Shown here: positions 37,109 to 41,275 of the stretch, piece after piece
Numbering within the stretch: the first letter of the stretch is position 1
Layout: each line of letters opens with the position of its first letter
Assembly: GCA_903891085.1 (NCBI GenBank)
Contig: CAITDJ010000113.1
Span: forward strand, 1 to 41,275
Source: an uncultured Bacteroidota bacterium
GTDB lineage: Bacteria > Bacteroidota > Bacteroidia > Bacteroidales > F082
Direction: 5' to 3'
Length of the DNA stretch: 41,275 bases
The notes under the pieces: model-generated
Seen by the model: only the letters and a program-made list of their open reading frames with translations
Database searches by the model: none
What the model was told of the DNA's origin: nothing
Made by a program: the position numbers and the translations under genes

Positions 37109-37498
37109 CTATTTTTCAACTTTCATAGCGGTGATAACCAGAAATAGCCAGCCGGCAATAAAGAGTAGTCCGCCGACAGGGGTAACAGGTCCGATCCAGG
37201 GCCATTGAATGCCGCTGAGTTCGCGTGTCGAAAGCAAATAAACAGAACCACTGAAGAGTATAATGCCTGTAAGAAATGAATAATACGCGAAACGGAATGG
37301 TCTGATGTGAAACCTTGCCGGTAATGTCGCCATGACCAATATGGCAATGGCATGATACATCTGGTAGCGGACCGCCGTCTCAAAATTCTGCATATTTGTT
37401 GAGCTGATGTTTTCTTTGAGCCAGTGAGCGCCAAGTGCGCCAAGGGCAACGGCAAGGGCGGCCACTATGCTACCTGTAATCAGAAGTTGTTTTGTCAT
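37109..37498 (-). CDS. DUF423-family small membrane protein
   Basis: This 129-residue protein has four predicted membrane helices and the family landmarks GALGAHWLK (21-29), FETAVRYQMYHAIAI (39-53), ILFSGSVYLL and GPVTPVGGLLFIAGW near the C-terminus. DUF423 proteins (YgdD-like) are widespread inner-membrane proteins of unknown function. Copy 1 of an 81-bp direct repeat begins 6 bp upstream of its start codon, so its leader and promoter region lie within the repeat. Confidence 0.88.
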   Translation of the reverse strand: MTKQLLITGSIVAALAVALGALGAHWLKENISSTNMQNFETAVRYQMYHAIAILVMATLPARFHIRPFRFAYYSFLTGIILFSGSVYLLSTRELSGIQWPWIGPVTPVGGLLFIAGWLFLVITAMKVEK

Positions 37499-37503
37499 AT
37501 CAA

Positions 37504-37584
37504 AATGTTATTGAAGCAGTGAAAATGATTCTTATTCGATTGTTGGCAAAAAAAATGAATTGTGATGGATAAAAGTAAACAAAA
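37504..37584. repeat. Direct repeat copy 1 (81 bp exact)
   Basis: It begins aatgttattgaagcagtgaa and ends aaaagtaaacaaaa, and is identical to 39617-39697. Weaker similarity continues about 9 bp further (agaaata after an A run of different length). It forms the upstream region of the DUF423 gene. Confidence 0.95.
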
Positions 37585-37620
37585 AAAGAAATAGCCCTGC
37601 TGGCACCCGAATCAGGAAAA

Positions 37621-37776
37621 ATGAGTCACTGGATCAAGGAAAGTATTGATTCGGAACTTGAAGTTGTAATGTCCGACCTTAACGGAACGGAAATATACCG
37701 TGATAAAGCTTTTCGTGCAGAGCTGGAAGTAATTGATGGGTTTTTTGAGATTGTTAAGATCACATTAGTCCGTTAA
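37621..37776 (+). pseudogene. Short frame, probably the 3' end of a truncated gene
   Basis: The frame is open from 37579, just inside the end of repeat copy 1, and reads KEIALLAPESGK before the first ATG at 37621. From there 51 codons read MSHWIKESIDSELEVVMSDL and end VIDGFFEIVKITLVR. The charge pattern and codon use look coding, but no start region exists because the repeat abuts it. I do not recognise the family. It could be a real 51-residue protein, or a tail cut off by the rearrangement that made the repeat. Confidence 0.4.
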
Positions 37777-37894
37777 TTTTTATTTTGCCGCAAGGAAGCA
37801 AATTTTTAAATCGCAGTATATCTGCATTTTAGGGCGCAAAGACTTCATTTTTTATCTTGTTGATAATTAAGTATTTGAAAATTATTAACGGACT
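37767..37894. repeat. 11-bp inverted repeat enclosing 106 bp
   Basis: AGTCCGTTAAT (37767-37777) and ATTAACGGACT (37884-37894) are perfect inverse copies. Between them lies AT-rich DNA with gccgcaaggaagc and gcgcaaag motifs. The left arm contains the stop codon of the short frame. It may be a tiny non-autonomous element or a long-loop hairpin; no target-site duplication is evident. Confidence 0.45.
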
Positions 37895-38273
37895 GTTGTA
37901 TAAAAAACACTTTTTAAAATACGGGAAACATGAAAATCGTTGTAAATTTGTTATTCAAATAATACATTCGCAACCTTCAATCTGAGCCTACTCAAAATAA
38001 AAACTATTTATCTATTTAAAATTGGAAGATTCCAAAAAATGGCTAACTCACAAATCAGAATCAATATTTCCTATTATTTATTCAAAAAGTGTAAAGGCTC
38101 ACCCGGTCGAAATCTTTTTTTGTTATCATTATAGGAGGTACTCTTGCGTGGTTGACAGGAGTGTGATTGGCTTTGTTTATGCAGTTATGTAGGGTTATTG
38201 CAAAGGCGTTCTTTCAACAATTCAGGGTTGTAAAAAGCTTACAGCCAAAATTGGTTAATTACAGGTTTATCAA
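37777..38273. other. Intergenic region upstream of the radical SAM gene
   Basis: This stretch contains the inverted repeat described separately. A strong Shine-Dalgarno-like aggagg at 38132 is followed by no frame longer than about 15 codons. No promoter consensus was found for the radical SAM gene. Confidence 0.35.
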
Positions 38274-39269
38274 ATGTTCATCTACTATATTGCCCTTTTA
38301 AGGACGTTTAATGTGCGTAGGCTTTCAAATTTTGTGTTTGCCGAAGCTGGTTTTCTTATGAGCAGGATATCTCGAAAGGTTATCGTGGCGGGGAAACCCT
38401 GGTCAGCTTCGGTTGAGCCGACTACTTTCTGCAACCTGCGCTGCACCGAATGTCCGACAGGGAATCGATCTCTAACACGTCCGAAAGGGAATATGGGTTT
38501 GGATGTATTCCGGGAAATACTGGATAAACTATCACCCAATCTTATTTATCTTACCCTTTACTTCCAGGGTGAGCCATTGTTGAATCCTTATTTTTCAGAA
38601 ATGGTTCAGATGGCCATAAAACAACGAATATTTGTTGCAACATCGACTAACGGACATTTTCTGAATGATAACAATATAGATCAGATTATCAGAAGTGGTC
38701 TCAATCATCTGATTATTTCTCTTGATGGCCTCGATCAGAAAACCTATGAAAAATATCGTGTAAGTGGGGATTTTCAGACAGTAAAGGATGGAATCAAAAG
38801 ACTTATAGCAGCCAAAAAAGCTTTGCGTTCAAACACCCCGTTTATTGAATTGCAATTTCTTGTGATGCGCCATAATGAGCATCAGATACAGCAGATGAAG
38901 GAATTTGCAAAACAGTCGGGGGCAGATAAACTTGCGTTTAAAACTGTTCAGGTTTACGATTTTAATGCTGAAAGCACGATCATTCCAACTTTAAAATCGA
39001 AATCACGCTACAGGCAAACTTCCGATGGGAAATGGGTGTTGGCAAAAAAAATCAGAAATCGTTGCCACCGAATATGGAGTACAATTGTTATTACCTGGGA
39101 TGGGAAAGCGGTTCCGTGTTGTTATGATAAAAATGTAGATCATCAAACCGGTAACCTTCTGGAAGAACCTTTATCGGATATATGGAAAAACCAGCGTTAT
39201 TCTGCTTTCCGGAAGCAGGTTCTGGAAAACCGGTCTGAAACTGAGATTTGCAGAAATTGCGGAGAATAA
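38274..39269 (+). CDS. Radical SAM/SPASM-domain enzyme
   Basis: This 331-residue enzyme has the radical SAM cluster motif C53-x3-C57-x2-C60 (TFCNLRCTECPTG), the SAM-binding FQGEPLLNP (98-106) and ISLDG (148-152). The C-terminal SPASM region has Cys264, Cys282, Cys283, Cys326 and Cys329 (VPCCYDKN, ICRNCGE) for auxiliary Fe-S binding. SPASM enzymes modify peptides, proteins or small molecules. There is no short precursor peptide, recognition domain or transporter next to it, so the substrate is unknown. The gene stands alone, within the roughly 2-kb segment flanked by 81-bp direct repeats. An upstream hydrophobic leader (residues 1-30) may include untranslated sequence if a later Met is used. 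Confidence 0.88.
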   Translation: MFIYYIALLRTFNVRRLSNFVFAEAGFLMSRISRKVIVAGKPWSASVEPTTFCNLRCTECPTGNRSLTRPKGNMGLDVFREILDKLSPNLIYLTLYFQGEPLLNPYFSEMVQMAIKQRIFVATSTNGHFLNDNNIDQIIRSGLNHLIISLDGLDQKTYEKYRVSGDFQTVKDGIKRLIAAKKALRSNTPFIELQFLVMRHNEHQIQQMKEFAKQSGADKLAFKTVQVYDFNAESTIIPTLKSKSRYRQTSDGKWVLAKKIRNRCHRIWSTIVITWDGKAVPCCYDKNVDHQTGNLLEEPLSDIWKNQRYSAFRKQVLENRSETEICRNCGE

Positions 39270-39616
39270 CTTTCCTTTAAAGGTTTTTAGAAATTTTATT
39301 TGCTAAAGGCTGCATACAATGAGCCATTTTCAGTCAACTATTTTCTTTTAACCACTAACAATTAGCTACATACCCCATTACCTCGCGAATCCTTTCGCGT
39401 GGTTAAATGTTATAAATTACCTCGTTACCGCACAAATCTGAACTCGACAATTGCCAATTCATTGAAAAGCAATTGTTTTTTTCGGATTAGCTGTAAGATC
39501 GGTAAAACAGGCAGATTTCAATCGGTCGATCAAATTTACGGAAGTATAATTGTAACTTTCTTGAAGTGTGATAATTAATTTGAATTTACTGTTCATTTTT
39601 TATGATTCAAGAAATC

Positions 39617-39697
39617 AATGTTATTGAAGCAGTGAAAATGATTCTTATTCGATTGTTGGCAAAAAAAATGAATTGTGATGGATAAAAGTAAACAAAA
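39617..39697. repeat. Direct repeat copy 2 (81 bp exact)
   Basis: It is identical to 37504-37584 and in the same orientation. The two copies start 2113 bp apart. It lies between the radical SAM gene and the patatin gene. Confidence 0.95.
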
Positions 39698-39886
39698 TAG
39701 AAATAACGCATTTGCCGGTTAACATACATCAAAGTAATGAGCGATGTGGCAATTCAGTCGTTTTATTTCTTCGAAGAAATTGTGTCCAAAGCTACCTCAA
39801 CGAATGTGACCCGCATGAAATGCACTTTATTAAGTTTCTACCCCGACTTTGTTGAGATTTTAAAGAATAAAACGACCAATAGTCTT

Positions 39887-39894
39887 TACTTTTG
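39887..39894 (+). promoter_or_regulatory. Candidate -7 element of the patatin gene
   Basis: TACTTTTG fits TAnnTTTG. Transcription would start near 39901, about 22 nt before the ATG at 39923. No -33 element at the right spacing is seen. Confidence 0.3.
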
Positions 39895-39922
39895 CTGTTT
39901 ACCATTGCTGATTGGAAACACC

Positions 39923-40771
39923 ATGAATAACACTTGTATTGTGCTTGAAGGTGGCGGATTGCGGGGCGCATTCACCTGTGGTGTGCTGGAGTTTTTGCTT
40001 GAAAACAAACTAAATTTCGACAGGGTGATTGGTGTCTCGGCCGGTGCCTGCAATGCTGCATCTTATGTTTCGGGGCAGATTGGAAGAAACTGGAAAGTGA
40101 ATATTGAATTTCCTTCAGACAAACGATTTATGGGCTTAAAATACCTGATTACCAAAGGATCATACTTTAATATGCCATTCGTTTTTAAAGAAATTCCCAT
40201 GATGCTTGTCCCTTTTGATGAGAAATCGTTTTACAACAACCCAGCTGAAGTCGAAATTGTAATCAGCTCGCTGTCAACAGGAAAAAGCCTTATCCTTTCG
40301 AAGAAAAAAATTGAAGAAATTGGCCTGGACAAAGCATTGATAGCCACTTCAAGCATCCCATTTCTCTCAAAACCCATTGCCATTGATGGTCAACTTTATT
40401 ACGATGGGGGTGTTTCCGATTCCATTCCGGTAAAATATGCGCTGAGCAAACACGAAAAAGCCCTTGTTGTCCTGACCCGTCCACGTGGCTACCGAAAAGG
40501 AGAAACAAGTAGTAAAATGCTGATTCAATGGGCTTTCAGAAAACATCCAGCCTTTCGAGACGCTATGCTCTGCCGTAATGACGAATACAATAAAACCCTC
40601 GATTATTGTGAACAAATGGAACATGAAGGAAAGCTGTTCATCATTGCCCCTTCTGCTGAATTCCAGATCGGTCGCCTCGAAAAACGCCTCGAAAAAAGGG
40701 CCGCCTTATACCATCATGGCTATGATTTAATGGGCAAGGAATTTGAAAACATGAAAGCGTTTCTTCAATAA
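39923..40771 (+). CDS. Patatin-like phospholipase
   Basis: This 282-residue serine hydrolase of the patatin/RssA-YjjU type probably releases fatty acids from membrane lipids. The oxyanion motif is GGGLRG (10-15), the nucleophile is Ser39 in GVSAG (37-41), and the second catalytic residue is Asp161 in DGG (161-163). I place the start at 39923 because the conserved fold begins there (MNNTCIVLEGGGLRG) and a -7-like box lies just upstream. The frame stays open to 39737, but those 62 codons have no family counterpart. There is no signal peptide, so it is probably cytoplasmic. It is alone on its strand here. Confidence 0.88.
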   Translation: MNNTCIVLEGGGLRGAFTCGVLEFLLENKLNFDRVIGVSAGACNAASYVSGQIGRNWKVNIEFPSDKRFMGLKYLITKGSYFNMPFVFKEIPMMLVPFDEKSFYNNPAEVEIVISSLSTGKSLILSKKKIEEIGLDKALIATSSIPFLSKPIAIDGQLYYDGGVSDSIPVKYALSKHEKALVVLTRPRGYRKGETSSKMLIQWAFRKHPAFRDAMLCRNDEYNKTLDYCEQMEHEGKLFIIAPSAEFQIGRLEKRLEKRAALYHHGYDLMGKEFENMKAFLQ

Positions 40772-41117
40772 AGGAATCAGGTTGATTTGAATTACAACAA
40801 TCAGGTAATAAGAAGCATTGAATATTGTCACTGAATTTTAGTAAAATTCAAACTGAACAACTGTTATTGTTTGCTGAATGAAATGACAATCCTTTGCTGA
40901 TAGACCAATTACTCAGCAAAAAATATTTATGACTACTTGATTTTCAATTTCCATTGTTATAAATTTACTTCAAAATTCTGACCTTTAGTTGTTTCCGGGC
41001 TGTTGTTTAAGGTTGGAATCCGTTACAGATTTGTATGCTTCCAGTTAAGACGATCGGAAAATTGTTATGGATATTCCACTTCATACTTATCAAATTAAAC
41101 CCTAAAAGCAATAACCT
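40772..41117. other. Intergenic region between patatin and FISUMP lipoprotein genes
   Basis: An 8-bp perfect hairpin TGAATTTT-AGT-AAAATTCA lies at 40832-40850, 61 bp after the patatin stop. It is AT-only apart from one G:C pair per arm and has no T tract, so it is a weak terminator candidate. No promoter consensus was found for the next gene. Confidence 0.3.
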
Positions 41118-41275
41118 ATGAAAACAAAAACCTGTTTTTTGATGTTTTTCATCTCTCTATTGGGGATGTTCATGCTGCTTGGAAGCAGTTGCAAGAAAGA
41201 TAGTGACCCCGGCCCCACTCCTGATACCGTCACCGATATTGATGGCAATGTATACCATACCGTTACCATTGGCAC
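41118..41275 (+). CDS. Lipoprotein with probable FISUMP domain, N-terminal part only
   Basis: 52 codons are visible before the window ends. The signal peptide ends in the lipobox LLGSSC (lipid Cys25), followed by a short acidic/Pro linker (KKDSDPGPTPDT). Then VTDIDGNVYHTVTIG has the form of the opening strand of the Fibrobacter succinogenes major paralogous (FISUMP) domain, common in Bacteroidota surface lipoproteins of unknown function. The full length cannot be judged. Confidence 0.75.
   Translation, partial: MKTKTCFLMFFISLLGMFMLLGSSCKKDSDPGPTPDTVTDIDGNVYHTVTIG

Larger units (their letters stand above)
39270..39922. other. Intergenic region between radical SAM and patatin genes, with direct repeat copy 2
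   Basis: It contains repeat copy 2 (39617-39697) and a palindromic cctcgcgaatcctttcgcgtgg stretch near 39379. An open in-frame extension of the patatin frame starts at 39737, but I judge it non-coding. TACTTTTG at 39887-39894 is a candidate -7 element for the patatin gene. Confidence 0.45.

Noticed and set aside
38132..38195. Strong aggagg followed by GTG, suggesting a small gene
   Set aside because: The frame after it closes within about 15 codons.
39737..39922. 62-codon N-terminal extension of the patatin protein
   Set aside because: The conserved fold starts at 39923, a -7-like box lies inside the extension, and the extension has no domain or signal-peptide character.

Overview
The window looks like chromosomal DNA of a member of the Bacteroidota, probably an anaerobic or facultative environmental or gut-type lineage. 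Supporting signs are type IX secretion features (a gliding-motility type C-terminal domain and a PorP/SprF partner), LruC, FISUMP and C10-peptidase surface proteins, many lipoproteins with a bare lipobox, weak Shine-Dalgarno sequences, and promoters of the Bacteroidota form (TTG, about 20 bp, TAnnTTTG). I see no rRNA, tRNA, CRISPR array, transposase or phage gene. Family names come from reading motifs in the sequence; no database search was run.

Left part (1-9986, all minus strand). A secreted streptopain-like C10 peptidase fused to a beta-helix and Ig-like repeats runs off the left edge. Next is an AAA/DUF4143 ATPase. Then comes a glycyl-radical operon: DUF2007 protein - hpdB - hpdC - hpdA. 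Six functional residues of HpdB and all eight cluster ligands of HpdC can be placed, which makes 4-hydroxyphenylacetate decarboxylase (p-cresol formation) the most specific biochemical prediction here. The operon has a good promoter and is divergent from an O2-dependent fatty-acid desaturase.

Middle part (9987-20400). After the desaturase comes a convergent two-gene signalling unit: a FIST sensor protein and a soluble hybrid histidine kinase with PAS, HisKA, HATPase, two receivers and an Hpt-like tail. The tail has lost its phospho-accepting His (Lys instead). An LruC-domain lipoprotein on the plus strand ends at a strong terminator. It faces a decayed gene remnant and a lone Cache-domain lipoprotein with a clear promoter.

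Surface-protein operon (19162-35101, minus). A 4842-residue secreted repeat protein is built of Ig-like modules, a block of 17 PKD domains and a gliding-motility-associated C-terminal domain. It is followed by its likely PorP/SprF partner and a terminator. A 131-bp near-identical internal duplication shows recent repeat recombination.

Right part (35012-41275) is loosely packed. It holds an orphan BMP/PnrA-like lipoprotein, a DUF423 membrane protein, a radical SAM/SPASM enzyme, a patatin-like phospholipase and the start of a FISUMP lipoprotein. An exact 81-bp direct repeat flanks about 2 kb containing the radical SAM gene and a truncated reading frame, so this segment was probably rearranged.
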